Shown one piece after another: positions 23,993 to 38,040 of a DNA stretch of 64,000 nucleotides. Position numbers and translations under genes: made by a program. Location of the stretch: positions 9,869,656 through 9,933,655 of the forward strand of contig JBAIZL010000006.1 in NCBI GenBank assembly GCA_036971475.1, written 5' to 3'. The stretch comes from Prosapia bicincta. Lineage: Eukaryota > Arthropoda > Insecta > Hemiptera > Cercopidae. The notes under the pieces were generated by a model. The model saw only the letters and a list, made by a program, of their open reading frames with translations, was not told the DNA's origin and ran no database searches. Every line of letters starts with the position of its first letter. Positions within the stretch are counted from its first letter, which is position 1.

Positions 23993-25959
23993 ATTACTCG
24001 TATAACACATACAATAGATAATTTCTGCGAGTACCATGCAATTCTATGGTCAATTCTGTATCGTTTAAGCTATTAAAATAAGAATTCTATTTTTGGAAGA
24101 AATCGAAAAAATCCATGAACTATAGTTCATGCTTTATTTAGTTTAAAAATTTAATATTATGATTACTCGTATACCACATACAATAGATAATTTCTGCGAG
24201 TAACATGCAATTCTATGGTCAATTCTGTATCGTTTATGCTATTAAAATTAGAATTCTATTTTTGGAAGAAATCGAAAAAATCCATGAACTATAGTTCATG
24301 CTTTTTTTAGTGTAAAAATTTAATATTATGATTACTCGTATAACACATACAATAGATAATTTCTGCGAGTACCATGCAATTCTATGGTCAATTCTGTATC
24401 GTTTAAGCTATTAAAATAAGAATTCTATTTTTGGAAGAAATCGAAAAAATCCATGAACTATAGTTCATGCTTTTTTTAGTGTAAAAATTTAATATTATGA
24501 TTACTCGTATAACACATACAATAGATAATTTCTGCGAGTACCATGCAATTCTATGGTCAATTCTGTATCGTTTATGCTAATAAAATAAGAATTCTATTTT
24601 TGGAAGAAATCGAAAAAATCCGTGAACTATAGTTATACGATTGCTCGTATAACACATACAATAGATAATTTCTGCGAGTACCATGCAATTCTATGGTCAA
24701 TTCTATATCGTTTATGCTATTGAAATGAGAATTCTATTTTTGGAAGAAATCGAAAAAATCCATGAACTAAGTTAATGCTTTTTTTAGTGTAAAAATTTAA
24801 TATTATGATTACTCATATAACACATACAATAGATAATTTCTGCGAGTACCATGCAATTCTATGGTCAATTCTGTATCGTTTAAGCTATTAAAATAAGAAT
24901 TCTATTTTTGGAAGAAATCGAAAAAATCCATGAACTAAGTTAATGCTTTTTTTAGTGTAAAAATTTAATATTATGATTACTCTTATAACACATACAATAG
25001 ATAATTTCTGCGAGTACCATGCAATTCTATGGTCAATTCTGTATCGTTTAAGCTGTTAAAATAAGAATTCTATTTTTGGAAGAAATCGAAAAAATCCATG
25101 AACTATAGTTCATGCTTTTTTTAGTTTAAAAATTTAATATTATGATTACTCGTATAACACATACAATAGATAATTTCTGCGAGTAACATGCAATTCTATG
25201 GTCAATTCTGTATCGTTTATGCTATTAAAATTAGAATTCTATTTTTGGAAGAAATCGAAAAAATCCATGAACTATAGTTCATGCTTTTTTTAGTGTAAAA
25301 ATTTAATATTATGATTACTCGTATAACACATACAATAGACAATTTCTGCGAGTACCATGCAATTCTATGGTCAATTCTGTATCGTTTAAGCTATTAAAAT
25401 AAGAATTCTATTTTTGGAAGAAATCGAAAAAATCCATGAACTATAGTTCATGCTTTTTTTAGTGTAAAAATTTAATATTATGATTACTCGTATAACACAT
25501 ACAATAGATAATTTCTGCGAGTACCGTGCAATTTTATGGTCAATTCTGTATCGTTTAAGCTATTAAAATAATAATTCTATTTTTGGAAGAAATCGAAAAA
25601 ATCCATGAACTATAGTTATACGATTGCTCGTATAACACATACAATAGATACTTTCTGCGAGTACCATGCAATTCTATGGTCAATTCTATATCGTTTATGC
25701 TATTGAAATAAGAATTCGATTTTTGGAAGAAATCGAAAAAATCCATGAACATAGTTCATGCTTTTTTTAGTGTAAAAATTTAATATTATGATTACTCGTA
25801 TAACCCATACAATAGATAATTTCTGCGAGTACCATGCAATTCTATGGTCAATTCTGTATCGTTTATGCTATTAAAATTAGAATTCTATTTTTGGAAGAAA
25901 TCGAAAAAATCCATGAACTATAGTTCATGCTTTTTTTAGTGTAAAAATTTAGTATTATG
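23993..25959 (+). repeat. HOR block C, copy 4 (1967 bp)
   Basis: Hairpins lie at 24632 and 25615. The first part follows copy 3 (GCTTTATTTAGTTT, GTAACATGC, ATCCGTGAAC, two GAACTAAGTTAATG monomers) with one monomer fewer. The second hairpin is preceded by units without the 151-bp monomer, and it keeps TATGCTATTGAAATAAG where copies 1-3 have TATGCTTGAAATAAG. It ends with TTTAGTATTATG. Confidence 0.85.
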
Positions 25960-28900
25960 ATTACTCGTATAACACATACAATAGATAATTTCTGCGAGTA
26001 CCATGCAATTCTATGGTCAATTCTGTATCGTTTAAGCTATTAAAATAAGAATTCTATTTTTGGAAGAAATCGAAAAAATCCATGAACTATAGTTCATGCT
26101 TTTTTTAGTGTAAAAATTTAATATTATGATTACTCGTATAACACATACAATAGATAATTTCTGCGAGTACCATGCAATTGTATGGTCAATTCTGTATCGT
26201 TTAAGCTATTAATATAAGAATTCTATTTTTGGAAGAAATCGAAAAAATCCATGAACTATAGTTCATGCTTTTTTTAGTGTAAAAATTTAATATTATGATT
26301 ACTCTTGTAACACATACAATAGATAATTTCTGCGAGTACCATGCAATTCTATGGTCAATTCTGTATCGTTTAAGCTGTTAAAATAAGAATTCTATTTATG
26401 GAAGAAATCGAAAAAATCCATGAACTATAGTTCATGCTTTTTTTAGTGTAAAAATTTAATATTATGATTACTCGTATAACCCATACAATAGATAATTTCT
26501 GCGAGTACCATGCAATTCTATGGTCAATTCTGTATCGTTTATGCTATTAAAATTAGAATTCTATTTTTGGAAGAAATCGAAAAAATCCATGAACTATAGT
26601 TCATGCTTTTTTTAGTGTAAAAATTTAGTATTATGATTACTCGTATAACACATACAATAGATAATTTCTGCGAGTACCATGCAATTCTATGGTCAATTCT
26701 GTATCGTTTAAGCTATTAAAATAAGAATTCTATTTTTGGAAGAAATCGAAAAAATCCATGAACTATAATTCATGCTTTTTTTAGTGTAAAAATTTAATAT
26801 TATGATTACTCGTATAACACATACAATAGATAATTTCTGCGAGTACCATGCAATTGTATGGTCAATTCTGTATCGTTTAAGCTATTAATATAAGAATTCT
26901 ATTTTTGGAAGAAATCGAAAAAATCCATGAACTATAGTTCATGCTTTTTTTCGTGTAAAAATTTAATATTATGATTACTCGTATAACACATACAATAGAT
27001 AATTTCTGCGAGTACCATGCAATTCTATGGTCAATTTTGTATCGTTTAAGTTATTAAAATAAGAATTCTATTTTTGGAAGAAATCGAAAAAATCCATGAA
27101 CTATAGTTTATGCTTTTTTTAGTATAAAAATTTATTAATATGATTACTCTTATAACACATACAATAGATAATTTCTGCGAGTACCATGCAATTCTATGGT
27201 CAAATCTGTATCGTTTAGGCTGTTAAAATAAGAATTCTATTTTTGGAAGAAATCGAAAAAATCCATGAACTATAGTTCATGCTTTTTTTAGTTTAAAAAT
27301 TTAATATTATGATTACTCGTATAACACATACAATAGATAATTTCTGCGAGTAACATGCAATTCTATGGTCAATTCTGTATCGTTTATGCTATTAAAATTA
27401 GAATTCTATTTTTGGAAGAAACGAAAAAATCCATGAACTATAGTTCATGCTTTTTTTAGTGTAAAAATTTAATATTATGATTACTCGTATAACACATACA
27501 ATAGACAATTTCTGCGAGTACCATGCAATTCTATGGTCAATTCTGTATCGTTTAAGCTATTAAAATAAGAATTCTATTTTTGGAAGAAATCAAAGAAATC
27601 CATGAACTATAGTTCATGCTTTTTTTAGTGTAAAAATTTAATATTATGATTACTCGTATAACACATACAATAGATAATTTCTGCGAGTTTCATGCAATTC
27701 TATGGTCAATTCTGTATCGTTTAAGCTATTAAAATAAGAATTCTATTTTTGGATGAAATCGAAAAAATCCATGAACTATAGTTCATGCTTTTTTTAGTGT
27801 AAAAATTTAATATTATGATTACTCGTATAACACATACAATAGATAATTTCTGCGAGTACCATGCAATTTTATGGTCAATTCTGTATCGTTTAAGCTATTA
27901 AAATAATAATTCTATTTTTGGAAGAAATCGAAAAAATCCATGAACTATAGTTATACGATTGCTCGTATAACACATACAATAGATACTTTCTGCGAGTACC
28001 ATGCAATTCTATAGTCAATTCTATATCGTTTATGCTATTAAAATAAGAATTCTATTTTTGGAAGAAATCGAAAAAATCCATGAACTATAGTTCATGCTTT
28101 TTTTAGTGTAAAAATTTAATATTATGATTACTCGTATAACACATACAATAGATAATTTCTGCGAGTACCATGCAATTCTATGGTCAATTCAGTATCGTTC
28201 AAGCTATTAAAATAAGAATTCTATTTTTGGAAGAAATCGAAAAAATCCATGACCTATAGTTCATGCTTTTTTTAGTGTAAAAATTTAATATTATGATTAC
28301 TCGTATAACACATACAATAGATAATTTCTGCGAGTACCATGCAATTCTCTGGTCAATTCTGTATCGTCTATGCTATTAAAATGAGAATTCTATTTTTGGA
28401 AGAAATCGAAAAAATCCATGAACTATAGTTCATGCTTTTTTTAGTGTAAAAATTTAATATTATGATTACTCGTATAACACATACAATAGATAATTTCTGC
28501 GAGTACCATGCAATTCTATGGTCAATTTTGTATCGTTTAAGCTATTAAAAAAAGAATTATATTTCTGGAAGATATCGAAAGAATCCATGAACTATAGTTC
28601 ATGATTTTTTTAGTGTAAATATTTAATATTATGATTACTCGTATAACACATACAATAGATAATTTCTGCGAGTACCATGCAATTCTATAGCAAATTCTGT
28701 ATCGTTTATGCTATTAAAATAAGAATTCTATTTTTGGAAGAAATCGAAAAAATCCATGAACTATAGTTCATGCTTTTTTTAGTTTAAAAATTTAATATTA
28801 TTATTACTCGTATAACACATACAAGAGATAATTTCTGCGAGTAACATGCAATTCTATGGTCAATTCTGTATCGTTTATGCTAATAAAAATAGAATTCTAT

Positions 28901-29647
28901 TTTTGGAAGAAATCGAAAAAATCCATGAACTATAGTTCATGCTTTTTTTAGTGTAAAAATTTAATATTATGATTACTCGTATAACACATACAATAGACAA
29001 TTTCTGCGAGTACCATGCAATTCTATGGTCAATTCTGTATCGTTTAAGCTATTAAAATAAGAATTCTATTTTTGGATGAAGTCGAAAAAATCCATGAACT
29101 ATAGTTCATGCTTTTTTTAGTGTAAAAATTGATTATTATGATTACTCGTATAACACATACAATAGATAATTTCTGCGAGTACCATGCAATTCTATGGTCA
29201 ATTCTGTATCGCCTATGCTATTAAAATAAGAATTCTATTTTTGGAAGAAATCGAAAAAATCCATGAACTATAGTTCATGCTTTTTTTAGTGTAAAAATTT
29301 AATATTATGATTACTCGTATAACACATACAATAGATAATTTCTGCGAGTAACATGCAATTCTATGGTCAATTCTGTATCGTTTATGCTATTAAAAATAGA
29401 ATTCTATTTTTGGAAGAAATCGAAAAAATCCATGAACTATAGTTCATGCTTTTTTTAGTGTAAAAATTTAATATTATGATTACTCGTATAACACATACAA
29501 TAGATAATTTCTGCGAGTACCATGCAATTCTATGGTCAATTCTGTATCGTTTAAGCTATTAAAATAAGAATTCTATTTTTGGATGAAATCGAAAAAATCC
29601 ATGAACTATAGTTCATGCTTTTTTTAGTGTAAAAATTTAATAATATG
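25960..29647 (+). repeat. Mixed monomers with a local four-monomer repeat
   Basis: The first units resemble the start of block C copy 3 (CAATTGTATGG, TTTAGTATTATG), so this may be a decayed fifth copy. CAATTGTATGG recurs 676 bp apart (26180 and 26856 at the variant base), a four-monomer local repeat. One hairpin variant lies at 27950-27971. Other private changes include ACTCTTGTAAC near 26301, GAAGAAACG near 27416 (C/T loss), CATTCTCTGG-type CAATTCTCTGG near 28345, and GAATTATATTTCTGG near 28554. Confidence 0.72.
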
Positions 29648-31420
29648 ATTACTCGTATAACACATACAATAGATAATTTCTGCGAGTACCATGCAATTCT
29701 ATGGTCAATTCTGTATCGTCTATGCTATTAAAATAAGAATTCTATTTTTGGAAGAAATCGAAAAAATCCATGAACTATAGTTATACGATTGCTCGTATAA
29801 CACATACAATAGATACTTTCTGCGAGTACCATGCAATTCTATGGTCAATTCTATATCGTTTATGCTATTGAAATAAGAATTCTATTTTTGGAAGAAATCG
29901 AAAAAATCCATGAACTATAGTTCATGTTTTTTTTTAGTGTAAAAATTTAATATTATGATTACTCGTATAACCCATACAATAGATAATTTCTGCGAGTACC
30001 ATGCAATTCTATGGTCAATTCTGTATTGTTTAAGCTGTTAAAATAAGAATTCTATTTTTGGAAGAAATCGAAAAAATCCATGAACTTATAGTTCATGCTT
30101 TTTTTAGTGTAAAATTTAATATTATGATTACTCGTATAACACATATAGTAGATAATATCTGCGAGTACCATGCAATTCTATGGTCAATTCTGTATCGTTT
30201 ATGCTATTAAAATGAGAATTCTATTTTTGGAAGAAATCGAAAAAATCCATGAACTATAGTTCATGCTTTTTTTAGTGTAAAAATTTAATAATATGATTAC
30301 TCGTATAACACATACAATAGATAATTTCTGCGAGTACCATGCAATTCTATAGTCAATTCTGTATCGTTTATGCTATTAAAATAAGAATTCTATTTTTGGT
30401 AGAAATCGAAAAAATCCATGAACTATAGTTCATGCTTTTTTTAGTTTAAAAATTTAATATTATGATTACTCGTATAACACATACAATAGATAATTTCTGC
30501 GAGTACCATGCAATTCTATGATCAATTCTGTATCGTCTATGCTATTAAAATTAGAATTCTATTTTTGGAAGAAATCGAAAAAATCCATGAACTTATAGTT
30601 CATGCTTTTTTTAGTGTAAAATTTAATATTATGATTACTCGTATAACACATATAGTAGATAATATCTGCGAGTACCATGCAATTCTATGGTCAATTCTGT
30701 ATCGTTTATGCTATTAAAATGAGAATTTTATTTTTGGAAGAAATCGAAAAAATCCATGAACTATAGTTCATGCTTTTTTTAGTGTAAAAATTTAATATTA
30801 TGATTACTCGTATAACACATACAATAGATAATTTCTGCGAGTACCATGCAATTTTATGGTCAATTCTGTATCGTTTAAGCTATTTAAATAATAATTCTAC
30901 TTTTGGAAGAAATCGAAAAAATCCATGAACTATAGTTATACGATTGCTCGTATAACACATACAATAGATACTTTCTGCGAGTACCATGCAATTCTATGGT
31001 CAATTCTATATCGTTTATGCTATTGAAATAAGAATTCTATTTTTGGAAGAAATCGAAAAAATCCATGAACTATAGTTATACGATTGCTCGTATAACACAT
31101 ACAATAGATACTTTCTGCGAGTACCATGCAATTCTATGGTCAATTCTATATCGTTTATGCTATTGAAATAAGAATTCTATTTTTGGAAGAAATCGAAAAA
31201 ATCCATGAACTATAATTCATGCTTTTTTTAGTGTAAAAATTTAATATTATGATTACTCGTATAACCCATACAATAGATAATTTCTGCGAGTACCATGCAA
31301 TTCTATGGTCAATTCTGTATCGTTTATGCTATTAAAATAAGAATTCTATTTTTGGAAGAAATCGAAAAAATCCATGAACTATCGTTCATGCTTTTTTTAG
31401 TGTAAAAATTTAATATTATG
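29648..31420 (+). repeat. HOR block D, copy 1 (1773 bp)
   Basis: Series: CGTCTATGC, single hairpin (29780), GATACTTTCTGC, ATAACCCATAC, GAACTTATAGTTC with short GTAAAATTT, ATATAGTAGATAATATC, then a partial repeat of the GAACTTATAG and TAGTAGATAATATC pair, CAATTTTATGG, the hairpin doublet (30935, 31075), and ATAACCCATAC. Offset to copy 2 is 2449 bp at the single hairpin and 2110 bp at the doublet, so copy 1 is 339 bp longer, again two monomers. Confidence 0.82.
30935..31096. repeat. Two 140-bp hairpin variants in direct succession (block D copy 1)
   Basis: Inverted repeats at 30935-30956 and 31075-31096 are exactly 140 bp apart, so the second variant monomer directly follows the first. Both are followed by GATACTTTCTGC and CTATTGAAATAAG. 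The same doublet occurs at 33045-33206. Elsewhere the variants are separated by several ordinary monomers. Confidence 0.9.
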
Positions 31421-32096
31421 ATTACTCGTATAACACATACAATAGATAATTTCTGCGAGTACCATGCAATTCTCTGGTCAATTCTGTATCGTCTATGCTA
31501 TTAAAATAAGAATTCTATTTTTGGAAGAAATCGAAAAAATCCATGAACTATAGTTCATGCTTTTTTTAGTGTAAAAATTTTATATTATGATTACTCGTAT
31601 AACACATACAATAGATAAATTCTGCGAGTACCATGCAATTCTATGGTCAATTTTGTATCGTTTAAGCTATTAAAAAAAGAAATATATTTCTGGAAGAATT
31701 CGAAAGAATCCATGAACTATAGTTCATGATTTTTTTAGTGTAAATATTTAATATTATGATTACTCGTATAACACATACAATAGATAATTTCTGCGAGTAC
31801 CATGCAATTCTATAGCAAATTCTGTATCGTTTATGGTATTAAAATAAGAATTCTATTTTTGGAAGAAATCGAAAAAATCCATGAACTATAGTTCATGCTT
31901 TTTTTAGTATTAAAAATTAATATTATGATTACTCGTATAACACAAACAATAGATAATTTCTGCGAGTACCATGCAATTCTATGGTCAATTCTGTATCGTT
32001 TAAGCTATTAAAATAAGAATTCTATTTTTGGATGAAATCGAAAAAATCCATGAACTATAGTTCATGCTTTTTTTAGTGTAAAAATTTAATAGTATG

Positions 32097-33530
32097 ATTA
32101 CTCGTATAACACATACAATAGATAATTTCTGCGAGTACCATGCAATTCTATGGTCAATTCTGTATCGTCTATGCTATTAAAATAAGAATTCTATTTTTGG
32201 AAGAAATCGAAAAAATCCATGAACTATAGTTATACGATTGCTCGTATAACACATACAATAGATACTTTCTGCGAGTACCATGCAATTCTATGGTCAATTC
32301 TATATCGTTTATGCTATTGAAATAAGAATTCTATTTTTGGAAGAAATCGAAAAAATCCATGAACTATAGTTCATGCTTTTTTTAGTGTAAAAATTTAATA
32401 TTATGATTACTCGTATAACCCATACAATAGATAATTTCTGCGAGTACCATGCAATTCTATGGTCAATTCTGTATCGTTTAAGCTGTTAAAATAAGAATTC
32501 TATTTTTGGAAGAAATCGAAAAAATCCATGAACTTATAGTTCATGCTTTTTTTAGTGTAAAATTTAATATTATGATTACTCGTATAACACATATAGTAGA
32601 TAATATCTGCGAGTACCATGCAATTCTATGGTCAATTCCGTATCGTTTATGCTATTAAAATGAGAATTCTATTTTTGGAAGAAATCGAAAAAATCCATGA
32701 ACTATAGTTCATGCTTTTTTTAGTGTAAAAATTTAATAATATGATTACTCGTATAACACATACAATAGATAATTTCCGCGAGTACCATGCAATTCTATGG
32801 TCAATTCTGTATCGTCTATGCTATTAAAATTAGAATTCTATTTTTGGAAGAAATCGAAAAAATCCATGAACTATAGTTCATGCTTTTTTTAGTGTAAAAA
32901 TTTAATATTATGATTACTCGTATAACACATACAATAGATAAATTCTGCGAGTACCATGCAATTTTATGGTCAATTCTGTATCGTTTAAGCTATTTAAATA
33001 ATAATTCTACTTTTGGAAGAAATCGAAAAAATCCATGAACTATAGTTATACGATTGCTCGTATAACACATACAATAGATACTTTCTGCGAGTACCATGCA
33101 ATTCTATGGTCAATTCTATATCGTTTATGCTATTGAAATAAGAATTCTATTTTTGGAAGAAATCGAAAAAATCCATGAACTATAGTTATACGATTGCTCG
33201 TATAACACATACAATAGATACTTTCTGCGAGTACCATGCAATTCTATGGTCAATTCTATATCGTTTATGCTATTGAAATAAGAATTCTATTTTTGGAAGA
33301 AATCGAAAAAATCCATGAACTATAATTCATGCTTTTTTTAGTGTAAAAATTTAATATTATGATTACTCGTATAACCCATACAATAGATAATTTCTGCGAG
33401 TACCATGCAATTCTATGGTCAATTCTGTATCGTTTATGCTATTAAAATAAGAATTCTATTTTTGGAAGAAATCGAAAAAATCCATGAACTATAGGTCATG
33501 CTTTTTTTAGTGTAAAAATTTAATATTATG
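32097..33530 (+). repeat. HOR block D, copy 2 (1434 bp)
   Basis: Same series as copy 1 with a single hairpin at 32229 and the doublet at 33045 and 33185, but with only one GAACTTATAG plus TAGTAGATAATATC pair. The gap between copies (31421-32096) holds CAATTCTCTGG, GAAATATATTTCTGG, CTATAGCAAATTC and GTATTAAAAATT units. Confidence 0.82.
33045..33206. repeat. Two 140-bp hairpin variants in direct succession (block D copy 2)
   Basis: Inverted repeats at 33045-33066 and 33185-33206 repeat the doublet of block D copy 1 at an offset of 2110 bp. As there, the monomer ahead carries CAATTTTATGG, TATTTAAATAATAATTC and CTACTTTTGG. Confidence 0.9.
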
Positions 33531-36500
33531 ATTACTCGTATAACACATACAATAGATAATTTCTGCGAGTACCATGCAATTCTATGGTCAATTTTGTATC
33601 GTTTAAGTTATTAAAATAAGAATTTTATTTTTGGATGAAATCGAAAAAATCCAGGAACTATCGTTCATGCTTTTTTTAGTGTAAAAATTTAATATTATGA
33701 TTACTCGTATAACACATACAATAGATAATTTCTGCGAGTACCATGCAATTCTCTGGTCAATTCTGTATCGTCTATGCTATTAAAATAAGAATTCTATTTT
33801 TGGAAGAAATCGAAAAAATCCATGAACTAAGTTCATGAACTAAAGTTCATGCTTTTTTTAGTGTAAAAATTTTATATTATGATTACTCGTATAACACATA
33901 CAATAGATAAATTCTGCGAGTACCATGCAATTCTATAGCAAATTCTGTATCGTTTATGGTATTAAAATAAGAATTCTATTTTTGGAAGAAATCGAAAAAA
34001 TCCATGAACTATAGTTCATGCTTTTTTTAGTATTAAAAATTAATATTATGATTACTCTTATAACACATACAATAGATAATTTCTGCGAGTACCATGCAAT
34101 TCTATGGTCAATTCTGTATCGTTTAAGCTGTTAAAATAAGAATTCTATTTTTGGAAGAAATCGAAAAAATCCATGAACTTATAGTTCATGCTTTTTTTAG
34201 TGTAAAATTTAATATTATGATTACTCGTATAACACATACAGTAGACAATTTCTGCGAGTACCATGCAATTCTATGGTCAATTTTGTATCGTTTAAGTTAT
34301 TAAAATAAGAATTTTATTTTTGGATGAAATCGAAAAAATCCATGAACTATCGTTCATGCTTTTTTTAGTGTAAAAATTTAATATTATGATTACTCGTATA
34401 ACACATACAATAGATAATATCTGCGAGTACCATGCAATTCTATGGTCAATTCTGTATCGTTTATGCTATTAAAATGAGAATTCTATTTTTGGAAGAAATC
34501 GAAAAAATCCATGAACTATAGTTCATGCTTTTTTTAGTGTAAAAATTTAATAATATGATTACTCTTATAACACATACAATAGATAATTTCTGCGAGTACC
34601 ATGCAATTCTATAGTCAATTCTGTATCGTTTATGCTATTAAAATAAGAATTCTATTTTTGGAAGAAATCGAAAAAATCCATGAACTATAGTTCATGCTTT
34701 TTTTAGTGTAAAAATTTAATAATATGATTACTCGTATAACACATACAATAGATAATTTCTGCGAGTACCATGCAATTCTATGGTCAATTTTGTATCGTTT
34801 AAGTTAATAAAATAAGAATTCTATTTTTGGAAGAAATCGAAAAAATCCATGAACTATAGTTTATTCTTTTTTTAGTATAAAAATTTAATAATATGATTAC
34901 TCTTATAACACATACAATAGATAATTTCTGCGAGTACCATGCAATTCTATGGTCAATTCTGTATCGTTTAAGCTGTTAAAATAAGAATTCTATTTTTGGA
35001 AGAAATCGAAAAAATCCATGAACTATAGTTCATGCTTTTTTTAGTTTAAAAATTTAATATTATGATTACTCGTATAACACATACAATAGATAATTTCTGC
35101 GAGTAACATGCAATTCTATGGTCAATTCTGTATCGTTTAAGCTATTAAAAATAGAATTCTATTTTTGGAAGAAATCGAAAAAATCCATGAACTATAGTTC
35201 ATGCTTTTTTTAGTGTAAAAATTTAATATTATGATTACTCGTATAACACATACAATAGACAATTTCTGCGAGTACCATGCAATTCTATGGTCAATTCTGT
35301 ATCGTTTAAGCTATTAAAATAAGAATTCTATTTTTGGAAGAAATCGAAAAAATCCATGAACTATAGTTCATGCTTTTTTTAGTGTAAAAATTTAATATTA
35401 TGATTACTCGTATAACACATACAATAGATAATTTCTGCGAGTAACATGCAATTCTATGGTCAATTCTGTATCGTTTATGCTATTTAAGTTAGAATTCTAT
35501 TTTTGGAAGAAATCGAAAAAATCCATGAACTATAGTTCATGCTTTTTTTAGTGTAAAAATTTAATATTATGATTACTCGTATAACACATACAATAGATAA
35601 TTTCTGCGAGTACCATGAAATTTTATGGTCAATTCTGTATCGTTTATGCTATTAAAATATTAATTCTATTTTTGGAAGAAATCGAAAAAATCCATGAACT
35701 ATAGTTATACGATTGCTCGTATAACACATACAATAGATACTTTCTGCGAGTACCATGCAATTCTATGGTCAATTCTATATCGTTTATGCTATTGAAATAA
35801 GAATTCTATTTTTGGAAGAAATCGAAAAAATCCATGAACTATAGTTCATGCTTTTTTTAGTGTAAAAATTTAATATTATGATTACTCGTATAACCCATAC
35901 AATAGATAATTTCTGCGAGTACCATGCAATTCTATGGTCAATTCTCTATCGTTTATGCTATTAAAATAAGAATTCTATTTTTGGAAGAAATCGAAAAAAT
36001 CCATGAACTATAGTTCATGCTTTTTTTAGTGTTAAAATTTAATATTATGATTACTCTTATAACACATACAATAGATAATTTCTGCGAGTACCATGCAATT
36101 CTATGGTCAATTCTGTATCGTTTAAGCTGTTAAAATAAGAATTCTATTTTTGGAAGAAATCGAAAAAATCCATAAACTTATAGTTCATGCTTTTTTTAGT
36201 GTAAAATTTAATATTATGATTACTCGTATAACACATACAGTAGATAATATCTGCGAGTACCATGCAATTCTATGGTCAATTCTGTATCGTTTATGCTATT
36301 AAAATGAGAATTCTATTTTTGGAAGAAATCGAAAAAATCCATGAACTATAGTTCATGCTTTTTTTAGTGTAAAAATTTAATAATATGATTACTCGTATAA
36401 CACATACAATAGATAATTTCTGCGAGTACCATGCAATTCTATAGTCAATTCTGTATCGTTTATGCTAATAAAATAAGAATTCTATTTTTGGAAGAAATCG

Positions 36501-38040
36501 AAAAAATCCATGAACTATAGTTCATGCTTTTTTTAGTGTAAAAATTTAATATTATGATTACTCGTATAACACATACAATAGATAATTTCTGCGAGTAACA
36601 TGCAATTCTATGGTCAATTTTGTATCGTTTAAGTTATTAAAATAAGAATTCTATTTTTGGAAGAAATCGAAAAAATCCATGAACTATAGTTTATGCTTTT
36701 TTTAGTATAAAAATTTAACATTATGATTACTCTTATAACACATACAATAGATAATTTCTGCGAGTACCATGCAATTCTATGGTCAATTCTGTATCGTTTA
36801 AGCTGTTAAAATAAGAATTCTATTTTTGGAAGAAATCGAAAAAATCCATGAACTATAGTTTATTCTTTTTTTAGTATAAAAATTTAATAATATGATTACT
36901 CTTATAACACATACAATAGATAATTTCTGCGAGTACCATGCAATTCTATGGTCAATTCTGTATCGTTTAAGCTGTTAAAATAAGAATTCTATTTTTGGAA
37001 GAAATCGAAAAAATCCATGAACTATAGTTCATGCTTTTTTTAGTTTAAAAATTTAATATTATGATTACTCGTATAACACATACAATAGATAATTTCTGCG
37101 AGTAACATGCAATTCTATGGTCAATTCTGTATCGTTTAAGCTATTAAAAATAGAATTCTATTTTTGGAAGAAATCGAAAAAATCCATGAACTATAGTTCA
37201 TGCTTTTTTTAGTGTAAAAATTTAATATTATGATTACTCGTATAACACATACAATAGACAATTTCTGCGAGTACCATGCAATTCTATGGTCAATTCTGTA
37301 TCGTTTAAGCTATTAAAATAAGAATTCTATTTTTGGAAGAAATCGAAAAAATCCATGAACTATAGTTCATGCTTTTTTTAGTGTAAAAATTTAATATTAT
37401 GATTACTCGTATAACACATACAATAGATAATTTCGGCGAGTACCATGCAATTCTATGGTCAATTCTGTATCGTTTAAGCTATTAAAATAAGAATTCTATT
37501 TTTGGATGAAATCGAAAAAATCCATGAACTATAGTTCATGCTTTTTTTAGTGTAAAAATTTAATATTATGATTACTCGTATAACACATAAAATAGATAAT
37601 TTCTGCGAGTACCATGCAATTCTATGGTCAATTCTGTATCGTCTATGCTATTAAAATAAGAATTCTATTTTTGGAAGAAATCGAAAAAATCCATGAACTA
37701 TAGTTCATGCTTTTTTTAGTGTAAAAATTTAATATTATGATTACTCGTATAACACATACAATAGATAATTTCTGCGAGTAACATGCAATTCTATGGTCAA
37801 TTCTGTATCGTTTATGCTATTAAAATTAGAATTCTATTTTTGGAAGAAATCGAAAAAATCCATGAACTATAGTTCATGCTTTTTTTAGTGTAAAAATTTA
37901 ATATTATGATTACTCGTATAACACATACAATAGATAATTTCTGCGAGTACCATGCAATTTTATGGTCAATTCTGTATCGTTTAAGCTATTAAAATAATAA
38001 TTCTATTTTTGGAAGAAATCGAAAAAATCCATGAACTATA
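33531..38040 (+). repeat. Mixed monomers leading into block E
   Basis: About 27 monomers reuse units from blocks D and E in changing order: CAATTTTGTATCG with GTTATTAAAATAAG, ACTCTTATAAC with GCTGTTAAAAT, GTAACATGC with AAAAATAGAATTC, TAGACAATTTC, and GAACTTATAG with ACAGTAGATAATATC. One hairpin variant starts at 35704. A compound dyad with three half-arms lies at 33821-33851. A stretch near 34861-35300 is echoed near 36851-37290 (TTTATTC followed by T7, then GCTGTTAAAAT, GTAACATGC, TAGACAATTTC). Confidence 0.72.
33821..33851. repeat. Compound dyad with extra half-arms
   Basis: The usual dyad is replaced by CATGAACTAAGTTCATG followed directly by AACTAAAGTTCATG, so arm sequences alternate left, right, left, right with one shared CATG. 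This looks like a tandem duplication of 14 bases within an odd-centred dyad (GAACTAAGTTCATG). I saw it once in the window. Confidence 0.85.

Noticed and set aside
19522..25752. Open frames of 65-67 codons on the minus strand at 19522-19725, 21472-21675, 23589-23792 and 25555-25752
   Set aside because: Each lies across a 140-bp hairpin monomer and its neighbour, where the altered unit length removes stops. The peptide repeats itself internally because it translates the satellite, there is no ribosome-binding or splice context, and the copies are identical only because the HOR is.
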